From Nocardioides sp. (lineage in GTDB: Bacteria; Actinomycetota; Actinomycetes; Propionibacteriales; Nocardioidaceae), in assembly GCF_030150155.1 (NCBI RefSeq), contig NZ_JASLGR010000031.1:98084-162083 (forward strand): a stretch of DNA of 64,000 bases. Reading direction: 5' to 3'. Of the stretch, positions 50,725 to 59,853 are shown in pieces. The number at the start of each line of letters is the position of its first letter. Position 1 is the stretch's first letter. The notes under the pieces are model-generated. The model saw only the letters and a program-made list of their open reading frames with translations, was not told the origin of the DNA and ran no database searches. Made by a program: the position numbers and the translations under genes.

Positions 50725-51918
50725 ATGCGGACGGTCGTTTTCCAAGTCCTAGCAACTTCAGTCCTCACGGCGGCGATATCGTGCGGCGCCCTTCCACTCA
50801 TGAGCGCCAATGCGGCTCCCCTCGGGTGCGCAGAGACGGCCACCGTGAACAGTCGCGATGCAGATGCGATGGGACAAGGAGTCAAGCGCGCGTGTCACCC
50901 TCGCGACGTAACGGTGTCCTTCGACAATGGCGTGCGTCTGGCCGCGCCAGCAGAGTCGCAGTGGGTGATGGGATATATCGATGCAGCAAACGAGTCAGAA
51001 CAGACAGAGGTTGGCCTCTACCGCACCACCGACGGATCACTCGTCGGATTCCAAGACGGATCGTTCTTCGGACGCGATCTTGATATCGCCGAAGCAAGGG
51101 CGTCCCACCGACCCACCAAATCAGGGACCGGAGCCGAGGTAGATGACTATGCCCAGCGACTCCAGGGAGCCTCGCTCGCATCGCTGCGCCTGAAGGAAGC
51201 CGAAAGGCGTCACATCCACCCGCCCCAAGGACCAACACAAGGGACGGCGACAACACCCCAGCCTGCCGATGCCGCCCCCGTGGGAATTAGCGTCATCAAC
51301 GACCCCCAGCCCGCCGATAAGTGCAGTGCGGCGGCGCCGTATGCATTGTCTGGAACTACTCAGACATCGACCCTCGTCAACGGCCTTTACCGAGTCAACT
51401 GGGCGTACAACTCAGCCGGCAACCCCGGGCTCCTCGCAAGTAACGTGAACAACCGTTTGCACTACGCTGCTTGGGCATGGAACTCAATCTATGCGCAATG
51501 CGGAATTGCGCACTATGTCCTCCTCGAGACGGTGCGTGGCGCAAATAGCACCACGGCCCACCAGCAGTCACTCGGCAACTGCTTGTCACGTCCGACAGCA
51601 AACGTCATCGCCTGGGCGAACTTCGGATCGAGCACCACAGTTCTCGCTCAAACCTGTCTGTGGGGCGATGGCCGCTTCTCCATAGCCCTGAACAGCGCCC
51701 AGCCATGGGCAGCAGTCGACGACATCGGCCCATCGTGCTCTGGAAAGTACGACCTCGAGAGCGTCCTGGTTCACGAATGGGGCCACGCTCTCGGGTTGAA
51801 CCATGTGTCGACCTACCATCAGGCCATGGCCCCGACCATCGCCGCATGCTGGGACAACACGCGAGAAATTGGTCGCGGCGACTGGAACGGCGTGCGAGCA
51901 ATGTACGGGGCACTGTGA
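50725..51918 (+). CDS. Secreted matrixin-like metalloprotease
   Basis: A 397-residue protein with a Sec signal (residues 1-31, ending SANAA). The C-terminal domain has the metzincin zinc motif HEWGHALGLNH followed by a Met-turn-like QAMAPT, placing it near peptidase M10. Residues ~32-200 would be a propeptide, and several cysteines (C206, C260, C285 region) may form disulfides. Lower GC than neighbours by eye indicates acquisition. It is followed by a coupled secreted protein. Confidence 0.82.
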   Translation: MRTVVFQVLATSVLTAAISCGALPLMSANAAPLGCAETATVNSRDADAMGQGVKRACHPRDVTVSFDNGVRLAAPAESQWVMGYIDAANESEQTEVGLYRTTDGSLVGFQDGSFFGRDLDIAEARASHRPTKSGTGAEVDDYAQRLQGASLASLRLKEAERRHIHPPQGPTQGTATTPQPADAAPVGISVINDPQPADKCSAAAPYALSGTTQTSTLVNGLYRVNWAYNSAGNPGLLASNVNNRLHYAAWAWNSIYAQCGIAHYVLLETVRGANSTTAHQQSLGNCLSRPTANVIAWANFGSSTTVLAQTCLWGDGRFSIALNSAQPWAAVDDIGPSCSGKYDLESVLVHEWGHALGLNHVSTYHQAMAPTIAACWDNTREIGRGDWNGVRAMYGAL

Positions 51919-51920
51919 AC

Positions 51921-52619
51921 ATGAGAACGACACCGCTATGCCGACCAGCAGCCATCCTTGGCCTGCTCCTCACCCTCGTCGGCGCGTTCACGCTCTTGCC
52001 GACGGCCACCGCCGCCCCCCACGCATCAGTGACTATCGCACCAGTGTCGCTCCCCGAGCTCTCCGGACGGATCGAGGCGGTGGTGGCGATCGTCAGCACC
52101 GACGTCACTACGCGATGGTCAGCACAAGCCCAGATCGTTGACGGCGACGCCATCCGCGTGGTGGACCTGAAACCCACTCCAGGCCAGGAGGTCCTGAATC
52201 CTGGCACCCACCAGGTCACTCTGGGAGACACCCGACTCTTCAGGTACATCGGCGCACACCCTCTCCGTTTCCAGACGCTGGATCCAGAGACACTCGCCGT
52301 GACGGGCACCACGTCGACAACAGTCGTTGTGAAAGGACGCCTGCCCACCCCTTCGGCGATCCGCGCGACAAGGAAGGGAACGACTGCACGCATCACAGGG
52401 AAGGCTCGACCGTCCCCTACCGGCGTCACGGTTGACATCTCCTTGAGGCGGGAAGGACGACGCGGATTCCGGCATGTCCGAAGTGTTCGCGTGAGCCCCG
52501 CCGGCACATGGACTGTTCGGATCACGGTTCGGCATCCAGGCGCCGTCCGCGTGCGTGCGGTCTCGCCGTACGGAGTCTCGCGGTACAGCAAGGCAGTCCG
52601 CATCACACGCGCCCGCTGA
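51921..52619 (+). CDS. Secreted beta-sandwich protein, metalloprotease partner
   Basis: A 232-residue protein with a signal peptide (residues 1-31) and two beta-rich domains; the second (residues ~140-232) resembles an Ig/FnIII-like fold (GKARPSPTGVTVDISLRREG). It starts 2 nt after the metalloprotease stop (a GTG at 51915 overlaps that stop). It may act as an inhibitor, adhesion or substrate-binding module; the function is not known. Confidence 0.65.
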   Translation: MRTTPLCRPAAILGLLLTLVGAFTLLPTATAAPHASVTIAPVSLPELSGRIEAVVAIVSTDVTTRWSAQAQIVDGDAIRVVDLKPTPGQEVLNPGTHQVTLGDTRLFRYIGAHPLRFQTLDPETLAVTGTTSTTVVVKGRLPTPSAIRATRKGTTARITGKARPSPTGVTVDISLRREGRRGFRHVRSVRVSPAGTWTVRITVRHPGAVRVRAVSPYGVSRYSKAVRITRAR

Positions 52620-52734
52620 TTCCCTACCGCCACGAACGAGACCGTTCGTCGCGACAGAACGACCGCTCGTCGTCGTACGACCGACAACTGGTCGCACCGA
52701 CGTCACCGCCCGTCGCTGGCGACCTTCCAGGCTC

Positions 52735-52750
52735 TGTGACGCCGATCACA
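52735..52750. promoter_or_regulatory. CRP-type operator upstream of satP
   Basis: TGTGACGCCGATCACA matches TGTGA-N6-TCACA perfectly, 78 bp before the satP start. A CRP-family regulator gene lies in the same window at 63.1 kb. The preceding bases 52620-52734 contain several ACGAnnnnTCG-like short repeats without a clear consensus. Confidence 0.8.
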
Positions 52751-52827
52751 TGCCGTCTTAGCGTCGATCCCAGATCCCGCGGCACCCTCCCTCACCCGGA
52801 GAGCCGCCCTTCGACAAGGAGCCGACC

Positions 52828-53469
52828 ATGACCGCCATGCATGCCAGCGTCCCCGCCGCACGCACCAGCCCCGAGTCCGCCCCGGCGGCCACCGGAGCCT
52901 CCTTCGCCGACCCGGGCCCGCTCGGCCTGGCGGCGTTCGCCCTGACCACGTTCATCCTGAGCTTCGCCAACGCCGACATCATCAAGGCCGAGCCGGTCGT
53001 CTTCGGCGTCGCGCTCTTCTACGGCGGCATCGTCCAGATCCTCGCCGGGATGTGGGAGTTCGTGAAGGGCAACACCTTCGGCGCCACCGCGTTCGCCTCG
53101 TACGGCGGCTTCTGGCTGGCCTTCTGGTACCTCGCGACCCGCACGGACCTGTCGTCGTTCGCCCCCGCCGAGGCTCAGCACGGCGTCGGCCTCTTCCTGC
53201 TCGGCTGGACGATCTTCACCGCCTACATGTGGATCTCGTCGTTCCGCACCAACACCGCTCTGGTGGTGGTCTTCACGCTGCTGACGATCACGTTCGCGTT
53301 CCTCACCCTCGGTGACCTGACCACGACCCCGAACCTGACCAAGATCGGCGGCTTCGTCGGCATCGCGACCGCCGTGGTGGCCTGGTACACGTCCTTCGCC
53401 GGCGTCGCGAACTCCACCTTCGGCCGCACCGTGCTGCCCACCGGCGCACCGGTCGTCCGCACCCACTGA
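52828..53469 (+). CDS. satP: Acetate permease, GPR1/FUN34/SatP family
   Basis: A 213-residue transporter with six helices. The family signature near the N-terminus is present in the variant form DPGPLGLAAFALTT (residues 30-43), and the second FGVALFYGGIVQILAGMWEF block follows. It takes up acetate/succinate with protons. AGGAG precedes the ATG. It lies upstream of acs on the same strand behind a CRP-type site, so uptake and activation of acetate are probably co-regulated. Confidence 0.9.
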   Translation: MTAMHASVPAARTSPESAPAATGASFADPGPLGLAAFALTTFILSFANADIIKAEPVVFGVALFYGGIVQILAGMWEFVKGNTFGATAFASYGGFWLAFWYLATRTDLSSFAPAEAQHGVGLFLLGWTIFTAYMWISSFRTNTALVVVFTLLTITFAFLTLGDLTTTPNLTKIGGFVGIATAVVAWYTSFAGVANSTFGRTVLPTGAPVVRTH

Positions 53470-53477
53470 TCCACCGA

Positions 53478-53540
53478 AAAGGGGGAGCGGCCGGGCGCGA
53501 TCACCGGGTTCTAGACTGTGATCCGGGCCACTCCCCCTTT
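53478..53540 (+). terminator. Large composite hairpin between satP and acs
   Basis: The outer arms AAAGGGGGAG (53478-53487) and CTCCCCCTTT (53531-53540) pair over 10 bp. After one mismatch GGCC pairs with GGCC, and an inner GATCAC (53499-53504) pairs with GTGATC (53518-53523). The structure ends in TTT. It is probably a terminator or attenuator lowering acs read-through from satP. Confidence 0.75.
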
Positions 53541-53572
53541 GAGTTCGTGGATCCTCAGAAAGGACCCCACCT

Positions 53573-55549
53573 GTGACTGACGAGACCCTCTCGAACCTGC
53601 TCCACGAAGAGCGCCGCTTCGCACCGCCGGCCGACCTCGCCGCTGCTGCGAACGTCACCGCCGACGCGTACGCCGACGCCGAGGCCGACCCGGTCGCCTT
53701 CTGGGCCACCGCGGCCGAGCGCCTGACCTGGGCGACGCCCCCGACCACCGTGCTGGACGACTCCAACGCCCCGTTCTTCCGCTGGTTCGGCGACGGCGAG
53801 CTCAACGTCTCCTACAACTGCATCGACCGCCACGTCGAGGCCGGCAACGGCGACCGGGTGGCGATCCACTGGGTCGGCGAGCCCCTGGAGGACAAGCGCG
53901 ACCTGACCTACGCCCAGCTCAAGGACGAGGTCTCCCGGGCGGCCAACGCCCTGACCGAGCTCGGTGTCGGCGAGGGCGACCGGGTCGCGATCTACCTGCC
54001 GATGATCCCCGAGGCCGTCGTCGCGATGCAGGCCTGTGCCCGCATCGGCGCGATCCACACCGTCGTCTTCGGTGGCTTCTCCGCCGAGGCCCTGGCGGCC
54101 CGGATCGAGGACTGCGGCGCGAAGCTCGTGATCACCTCCGACGGTGGCTACCGTCGTGGCGCTCCGGCAGCACTCAAGCCGGCCGTCGACGAGGCAGTGG
54201 TCAAGGCGTCGGACGCGGGCCACGAGGTCGAGCACGTGCTCGTCGTACGCCGCACCGGCCAGGACGTCGCGTGGACGGACAAGGACCTGTGGTGGCACGA
54301 CGTGGTCGACGCCGCGTCGCCCGAGCACACCCCGGCCGCGTTCAACGCCGAGCACCCGCTGTTCGTGATGTACACCTCGGGCACCACCGGCAAGCCGAAG
54401 GGCATCCTGCACACCACCGGCGGCTACCTGACCCAGACGGCGTGGTCGCATTGGGCGGTCTTCGACCTCAAGCCCGAGACCGACATCTACTGGTGCACCG
54501 CCGACATCGGCTGGATCACCGGGCACTCCTACATCACCTACGGTCCACTGGCCAACGGCGTCACCCAGGTGATGTACGAGGGCACCCCCGACGCTCCCGA
54601 GCGGGGCCGCTGGTGGCGGATCATCGAGGAGCTCGGCGTGACGCTCTTCTACACCGCCCCGACCGCGATCCGCTCGTGCATGAAGCAGGGCGACGACATC
54701 CCGGCCGCCCGCGACCTCTCCTCGCTCCGCATTCTGGGATCGGTCGGTGAGCCGATCAACCCCGAGGCGTACGTCTGGTACCGCCGTGTCATCGGTGGGG
54801 ACCGCACCCCGGTCGTGGACACCTGGTGGCAGACCGAGACCGGCGCCCTGATGATCTCCCCGCTGCCGGGCGTCACGCACGGCAAGCCGGGCAGCGCGAT
54901 GACGCCGCTGCCGGGCATCGGTGCCGACGTCGTGGACGACAAGGGCGACTCGGTGCCCAACGGCTCGGGCGGCTACCTCGTCATCACCAAGCCGTGGCCG
55001 TCGATGCTCCGCACGATCTGGGGCGACGACGACCGGTACGTCGACACCTACTGGTCCATGTTCGCCGACCGTGGCTACTACTTCGCCGGTGACGGTGCCA
55101 AGAAGGACGAGGACGGGGACCTGTGGGTCCTGGGTCGCGTCGACGACGTCATGAACGTCTCGGGCCACCGCCTGTCCACGACCGAGATCGAGTCGGCCCT
55201 GGTCTCCCACCACGCCGTGGCCGAGGCCGCGGTCGTGGGTGCCACCGACGCCGACACCGGTCAGGCAGTGGTCGCATTCGTGATCCTCAAAGAAGGAGTC
55301 GCGGGCGGTCCGGAATCCGGCATCGAGAAGCAGCTCTCCGACCACGTCCGTGCCGAGATCGGCCCGATCGCCAAGCCGCGCGAGATCATGATCGTCCCCG
55401 AGCTGCCCAAGACCCGCTCGGGCAAGATCATGCGCCGCCTGCTCCGCGACGTCGCCGAGAAGCGCGACGTGGGTGACACCACCACCCTGGCCGACGCCTC
55501 GATCATGGACCTGATCTCGGCCCGCTCGGCCACCTCGACCGAGGACTGA
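53573..55549 (+). CDS. acs: Acetyl-CoA synthetase
   Basis: A 658-residue AMP-forming acetate-CoA ligase. Visible are the P-loop YTSGTTGKPKG (~265), the acetate-pocket WWQTETG (~419), DxxGxxxxDxDG-like segment GDGAKKDEDGDLWVLGR (~508) and the catalytic lysine in TRSGKIMRR (~620), the usual site of inhibitory acetylation. It starts at GTG 53573 with AAAGGA 9 nt before. It works with SatP and, by inference, CRP control. Confidence 0.97.
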   Translation: MTDETLSNLLHEERRFAPPADLAAAANVTADAYADAEADPVAFWATAAERLTWATPPTTVLDDSNAPFFRWFGDGELNVSYNCIDRHVEAGNGDRVAIHWVGEPLEDKRDLTYAQLKDEVSRAANALTELGVGEGDRVAIYLPMIPEAVVAMQACARIGAIHTVVFGGFSAEALAARIEDCGAKLVITSDGGYRRGAPAALKPAVDEAVVKASDAGHEVEHVLVVRRTGQDVAWTDKDLWWHDVVDAASPEHTPAAFNAEHPLFVMYTSGTTGKPKGILHTTGGYLTQTAWSHWAVFDLKPETDIYWCTADIGWITGHSYITYGPLANGVTQVMYEGTPDAPERGRWWRIIEELGVTLFYTAPTAIRSCMKQGDDIPAARDLSSLRILGSVGEPINPEAYVWYRRVIGGDRTPVVDTWWQTETGALMISPLPGVTHGKPGSAMTPLPGIGADVVDDKGDSVPNGSGGYLVITKPWPSMLRTIWGDDDRYVDTYWSMFADRGYYFAGDGAKKDEDGDLWVLGRVDDVMNVSGHRLSTTEIESALVSHHAVAEAAVVGATDADTGQAVVAFVILKEGVAGGPESGIEKQLSDHVRAEIGPIAKPREIMIVPELPKTRSGKIMRRLLRDVAEKRDVGDTTTLADASIMDLISARSATSTED

Positions 55550-55630
55550 CCCCTCCGAGGTCAGGCGATACCAGACCGGAGCCCGGGGAGAGCAACCACT
55601 GCTCTCCCCGGGCTCCGGCGCGTTCAGGGA

Positions 55631-56005
55631 TCAGCTGACCTGGAAGTCCTCGTCGGACCAGAACGCCCGCATGCTGGTGATCTTGGCGTCGTCGTCGAAG
55701 GTCATCACGTCGATCGGGGCGACCGTGTACGTGGCGTCGTCGGTCTTCGTGACCAGCTCGAAGAGGAACGCCGCCTGGCCGTCGCCCACCTTGGCGACCT
55801 GGAGCGTGGCGTCCTGCTGGAGGTCCTCCAGCACGGCGTAGAACTCGTGGATGGATTCCCTCGTGGTGCGGACCTCGCTGCCGATCGGATCCTCGACAGT
55901 GGCGCCAGCTGCATACAGCGCCAGGATCTCGTCGGCGGTGCCGGAGGCAACCAGGGAAACGTAGGAGTTGATCGTCTCGAGGATGGCCTCGCGGCTCGCA
56001 GTCAT
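55631..56005 (-). CDS. Ketosteroid-isomerase-like protein (SnoaL/NTF2 fold)
   Basis: A 124-residue NTF2-fold protein. The three catalytic residues of delta-5-3-ketosteroid isomerase fall in place: Y15 (NSYVSL), D39 (VEDPIG) and D99 (PIDVMTF). It would move a double bond in 3-keto-steroids. Ten bp before the ATG is a KstR-type palindrome, so control by the cholesterol-catabolism repressor is likely. No other steroid gene is adjacent in this window. Confidence 0.87.
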   Translation of the reverse strand: MTASREAILETINSYVSLVASGTADEILALYAAGATVEDPIGSEVRTTRESIHEFYAVLEDLQQDATLQVAKVGDGQAAFLFELVTKTDDATYTVAPIDVMTFDDDAKITSMRAFWSDEDFQVS

Positions 56006-56014
56006 AGCCCGAAA

Positions 56015-56030
56015 CTAGAACGAGTTCTAG
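56015..56030. promoter_or_regulatory. KstR-type operator
   Basis: CTAGAACGAGTTCTAG is a palindrome of eight-base half-sites with only the central G/A breaking symmetry, and it contains T-n2-AAC-n2-GTT-n2-A, the KstR motif of cholesterol-degrading actinobacteria. It lies 10 bp upstream of the isomerase-like start. Confidence 0.8.
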
Positions 56031-56223
56031 CATTGGTCAAGGGCGCATCCCCGGTCCTCGACCCGGGCCCCGGTCCTGGGCCCTCAGGACCAATGGGCCA
56101 CGATGCGCCTAGTACGAATGACCCCGCATAGTCCTGGGAACCGGGACCGTCCTGGCACTACGCTGGCAACCACATCAAACGATTGATGCCTCGGGACGGA
56201 CTTCTACGAGGGACAAGTCTGAC

Positions 56224-57360
56224 GTGATCGCGTACGGCTGGACGGTGGCCGCGCTCAGCGGAGTGCTGGCTCTCCTCCCTTGGTTCCACCGTCCGACCTT
56301 CCGGGACCGCTGGCTCTTCGCCGGTGGAGCGATCGGCGTCGCGGTCTGGAACGTCTGCGCGTCCTACTACCTGGTCGGCCCGCTCCCCTACCGGATCAGC
56401 GCGCTCTACCTGACCGGCGTCGCCGTCGCCGTCACCGCCTGGCTGATGGTCGCCCGCCGGGTCACCTTCCGCTCCTGGTGGCCGCGCCGCCCGATGCAGC
56501 TCTTCCTGGCCGCGCCCCCGGTGCTGCTTGCCGGCTCCGCGCTCCTGCCCGAGCACGTCTGGGAGAGGCTGTTCTGGACCACGACGCCGTGGCGCAATGA
56601 GCAGTACGGCGTCTGCTACGAGATCCACAGCGTCGGGATGATGCTCCTGATCGCCATCGGTGCCGCGGCCGCGATCCGCCGGGCCGAGAACACCACCGGC
56701 CTCGACCGCTGGCTGGCCTCGGCTGCCGCGGCGTCGGTCCTGGTCGGCGTCGGGGCCCAGCTGGCCGACGTACGGATCATGGGGACGTGCGCCTTCGCGG
56801 CGATGGTCTTCATGACCGGGACCTTCCTGCGGATCAACCCCAACTCGGTCGAGGCGATGGCCACGATGGCCGAGCGGGACCCGGTCACCGACACGATGAG
56901 CCGCAGCGGACTGAACACGGTCCTGCGGCACGCCGTGCGCGACGCCCGCACCCAGGGCACGCCGCTGTCGGTGATGGTGATCGACCTCGACGACTTCAAG
57001 AGCATCAACGACGACCACGGCCACCTCACCGGCGACGAGGTGCTCAATCAGGTCGCCGGCCGGCTCAAGTCCGTCGTCGGCGACTCCGTCGGGCGCTTCG
57101 GCGGCGACGAGTTCGTCGTGATCCTGCCCGGCCTGGACTCACTCGAGGCCGAGGAGCTGGCCGCCGAGGTGGTCAGCAACGCCACCGGACCACTGGCCGT
57201 GACCAACTCCCAGGTCGCGGTCCGACTCAGCGTCGGCGTCGCCGAGTACGACGGCGACGGCGAGGTCGAGGACCTGCTGATCTCGGCCGACCGCGCGATG
57301 TACTCCGCCAAGCGCCGCGGGGGCGGTCTGGCCAGCATCCCGCAGCCCCGCCGCGGCTGA
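56224..57360 (+). CDS. Membrane-bound GGDEF diguanylate cyclase
   Basis: A 378-residue protein with about seven N-terminal helices (residues ~5-195) and a GGDEF domain (~215-375). GGDEF is intact (RFGGDEFVVI), with DLDDFKSIND before it, so c-di-GMP synthesis is likely. The inhibitory RxxD I-site five residues upstream is not preserved (VGDS), which implies no product inhibition. It starts at GTG 56224. The membrane part could sense a ligand. Confidence 0.88.
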   Translation: MIAYGWTVAALSGVLALLPWFHRPTFRDRWLFAGGAIGVAVWNVCASYYLVGPLPYRISALYLTGVAVAVTAWLMVARRVTFRSWWPRRPMQLFLAAPPVLLAGSALLPEHVWERLFWTTTPWRNEQYGVCYEIHSVGMMLLIAIGAAAAIRRAENTTGLDRWLASAAAASVLVGVGAQLADVRIMGTCAFAAMVFMTGTFLRINPNSVEAMATMAERDPVTDTMSRSGLNTVLRHAVRDARTQGTPLSVMVIDLDDFKSINDDHGHLTGDEVLNQVAGRLKSVVGDSVGRFGGDEFVVILPGLDSLEAEELAAEVVSNATGPLAVTNSQVAVRLSVGVAEYDGDGEVEDLLISADRAMYSAKRRGGGLASIPQPRRG

Positions 57361-57407
57361 CCCACGGCCACCCTGCCGCCGGGCGTGCTGGTCGGCGGTT
57401 CTGCTGC

Positions 57408-58418
57408 TCAGCGCACCCCGCGCCGTGACGGCTGCTGCTGGGTGATGCAGTGGATCCCGCCGCCGCGGTCGAAGATCGGACGGGCGTCGACGGTGACCAC
57501 CTCGCGCCCCGGATAGGCCCGCTCCAGGATGGCGACCGCCTGGGCGTCGTGCGGGTCGTCGAAGGAGCAGGCGATCACGCCGCCGTTGACCACCAGGTGG
57601 TTGACGTAGGACCAGTCCACCCATCCCTCGCCATCACGCAGCTGACGCGGAGCGGGCAGGTCGATCACCTCGAACCGCTCGGCGAGGAGCTCGCGGAGGG
57701 CGGTGCAGACCAGGAAGTCGGGGTGAGCCGGGTCGGTCTGCTGGTGCACCAGCACCCGGCCCGGTGCGACGAACGTCGCCACGATGTCGACGTGCCCCCG
57801 GGTGCCGTACCGGTCGTAGTCGCGGGTCAGCCCGCGCGGCAGCCAGACCACGTCGGTCGCCCCGATCGTGCGGGCCAGCTCGGCCTCGACCTGGGCCTTG
57901 GTCCAGGTCGCGTTGCGGCCCTCGCCCAGCTGCACCGTCTCGGTGACCAGCACCGTGCCCGCGCCGTCGACGTGGATCCCGCCGCCCTCGTTGATCATCG
58001 GGGAGTCGATCACCGGCACGCCGGCCGCGGCCGCGACGGTGAGGCCGATCTCGGCATCCTTGTCCCACTCCGCCCACTCCGCAGCACCCCAGCCGTTGAA
58101 GACCCAGTCCACCGCGGCGACCGAGCCGTCCTCGGCATGGACGAAGGTGGGGCCGATGTCACGCATCCAGGCGTCGTTCAACGGGGCGGTGATGATCTCC
58201 ACGTCGTCGTCGAGCAGGGCCCGGGCCGCGATCCGCTCACTCGGGTCGACCACGACGGTGACCGGCTCGAACCGGACCGCGGCGTTGGCCACCGCGGCCC
58301 ACGCCGTACGTGCCTCGGCGGCCTCGGCCGCTGTGTCTCCCAGCGAGTAGCCCGGCGCCGGGAAGGCCATCCAGATCCGATCCTGCGGAGCCCACTCGGG
58401 CGGCATCAGCGGTCCCAT
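57408..58418 (-). CDS. aguA: Agmatine deiminase
   Basis: A 336-residue member of the peptidylarginine-deiminase-fold family. Catalytic Cys is C324 in GGGIHCITQQQP; the guanidinium-binding MRDIGPTF (84-91) and GGGIHVDG (~146) motifs are present. It converts agmatine to N-carbamoylputrescine. The carbamoylputrescine amidase partner is not in this window. Confidence 0.93.
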   Translation of the reverse strand: MGPLMPPEWAPQDRIWMAFPAPGYSLGDTAAEAAEARTAWAAVANAAVRFEPVTVVVDPSERIAARALLDDDVEIITAPLNDAWMRDIGPTFVHAEDGSVAAVDWVFNGWGAAEWAEWDKDAEIGLTVAAAAGVPVIDSPMINEGGGIHVDGAGTVLVTETVQLGEGRNATWTKAQVEAELARTIGATDVVWLPRGLTRDYDRYGTRGHVDIVATFVAPGRVLVHQQTDPAHPDFLVCTALRELLAERFEVIDLPAPRQLRDGEGWVDWSYVNHLVVNGGVIACSFDDPHDAQAVAILERAYPGREVVTVDARPIFDRGGGIHCITQQQPSRRGVR

Positions 58419-58532
58419 GACCCGACCCTACGACCTCGGTGGATGCCCGGCGACGGGCCGAACGGCGATATCCTGGAGTCAGGTGAGCCGGGAAGTCTGG
58501 TCGGCAGTCACGTTCTCGACCCCGAAGGCGCC

Positions 58533-59819
58533 ATGACCACACCTGGACACACTCGCCCCCATCTCTTCCGCCGCGGCAGCTGGCTGGAGCACTCCCGCAC
58601 CGCGGAGATCCTGCGCGCCGAGACCACCGGCGGTCTGCTCCTCATCGCCGGTGCCGTGATCGCCTTGATCTGGGCGAACACCTCCCGGTCGGACTCGTAC
58701 GAGTCGCTGCGCGACTGGACCATCGGGCCGCACTCGCTGCACCTCGACCTCTCCCTGGGCTCCTGGGCGGCCGACGGCCTGCTGGCGATCTTCTTCTTCG
58801 TCGCCGGACTCGAGCTCAAGCGCGAGTTCGTCGCCGGTGACCTGCGCGATCCGCGCCGGGCGCTGCTCCCGGTCGCCGCCGCCGTCGGCGGGATGATCGT
58901 GCCCGCCGTGCTCTTCACTCTGATCAACCTCGACGGTGGTGGCCTGCGCGGCTGGGCGATCCCGACCGCGACCGACATCGCGTTCGCCGTCGCCATCCTG
59001 GCGGTGATCTCGACCCACCTGCCCAGCGGGCTGCGCACCTTCCTGCTCACCCTGGCCGTGGTCGACGACCTGCTCGCGATCGTGGTGATCGCGATCTTCT
59101 ACACCTCCAGCCTGCACCTGGGCTGGCTGCTGCTCGCCCTGGTCCCGCTGGCCGCCTTCGGCGTCCTCGTCCAACGACGCGTACGTCGTCCCGAGCTGCT
59201 CCTCCCACTGGCCGTCGCGACCTGGGCCCTGGTCCACGCCAGCGGGATCCACGCCACCGTCGCCGGTGTCGCGCTGGCGTTCACTGTGCCGGTGCTGCGC
59301 CGTGACGGCGACACCGACAAGCCGGGTCTGACCGAGCACTTCGAGCACCTGCTGCGTCCGATCAGCGCCGGGATCGCGGTGCCGGTCTTCGCCTTCTTCG
59401 CGGCCGGGGTCACGGTCGGCGGCTGGCACGGCTTCACCGACGCACTCTCGGACCGGGTGGCGATCGGGATCGTGGTCGGCCTGGTGGTCGGCAAGACGGT
59501 CGGGATCACCCTGGCGACCTGGCTGCTGGCCACCTTCACCCGCGCCGAGCTCGACGACGAGCTGGCCTGGGTCGACGTGGTCGGGATGGCGATCCTCGGC
59601 GGGATCGGGTTCACCGTCTCGCTGCTGATCGGCGAGCTGGCCTACGGCCCTGCCTCGCTGCGCGACGAGCACGTCAAGGTCGGTGTCCTGGCCGGATCGG
59701 TGCTGGCCGCCGCCCTGGCCTCGGTCGTGCTGCGCTACCGCAACCGGGTCTACCGTCGGATCGCCGACGCCGAGACGGTCGATGCCGACGGGGACGGCAC
59801 GCCGGACGTCTTCGCCTGA
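58533..59819 (+). CDS. nhaA: Na+/H+ antiporter NhaA
   Basis: A 428-residue antiporter with 11-12 helices. The ion-binding DD pair is in LAVVDDLLAIV (~residue 178), and ATDIAFAVAIL (~149) is the TM4 assembly. It exports Na+ in exchange for protons. It starts at ATG 58533; a frame open far upstream is antisense to aguA. The C-terminus after the last helix has DADGDGTPD, resembling a calcium-binding loop. Confidence 0.95.
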   Translation: MTTPGHTRPHLFRRGSWLEHSRTAEILRAETTGGLLLIAGAVIALIWANTSRSDSYESLRDWTIGPHSLHLDLSLGSWAADGLLAIFFFVAGLELKREFVAGDLRDPRRALLPVAAAVGGMIVPAVLFTLINLDGGGLRGWAIPTATDIAFAVAILAVISTHLPSGLRTFLLTLAVVDDLLAIVVIAIFYTSSLHLGWLLLALVPLAAFGVLVQRRVRRPELLLPLAVATWALVHASGIHATVAGVALAFTVPVLRRDGDTDKPGLTEHFEHLLRPISAGIAVPVFAFFAAGVTVGGWHGFTDALSDRVAIGIVVGLVVGKTVGITLATWLLATFTRAELDDELAWVDVVGMAILGGIGFTVSLLIGELAYGPASLRDEHVKVGVLAGSVLAAALASVVLRYRNRVYRRIADAETVDADGDGTPDVFA

Positions 59820-59853
59820 GGACTCTGCGTGAGCGTCGTGAGAGTCTTGAGCG

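Noticed and set aside
57450..58532. N-terminal extension of nhaA by 361 codons
   Set aside because: The extension is antisense to aguA; NhaA normally begins at the ATG at 58533 just before its first helix.
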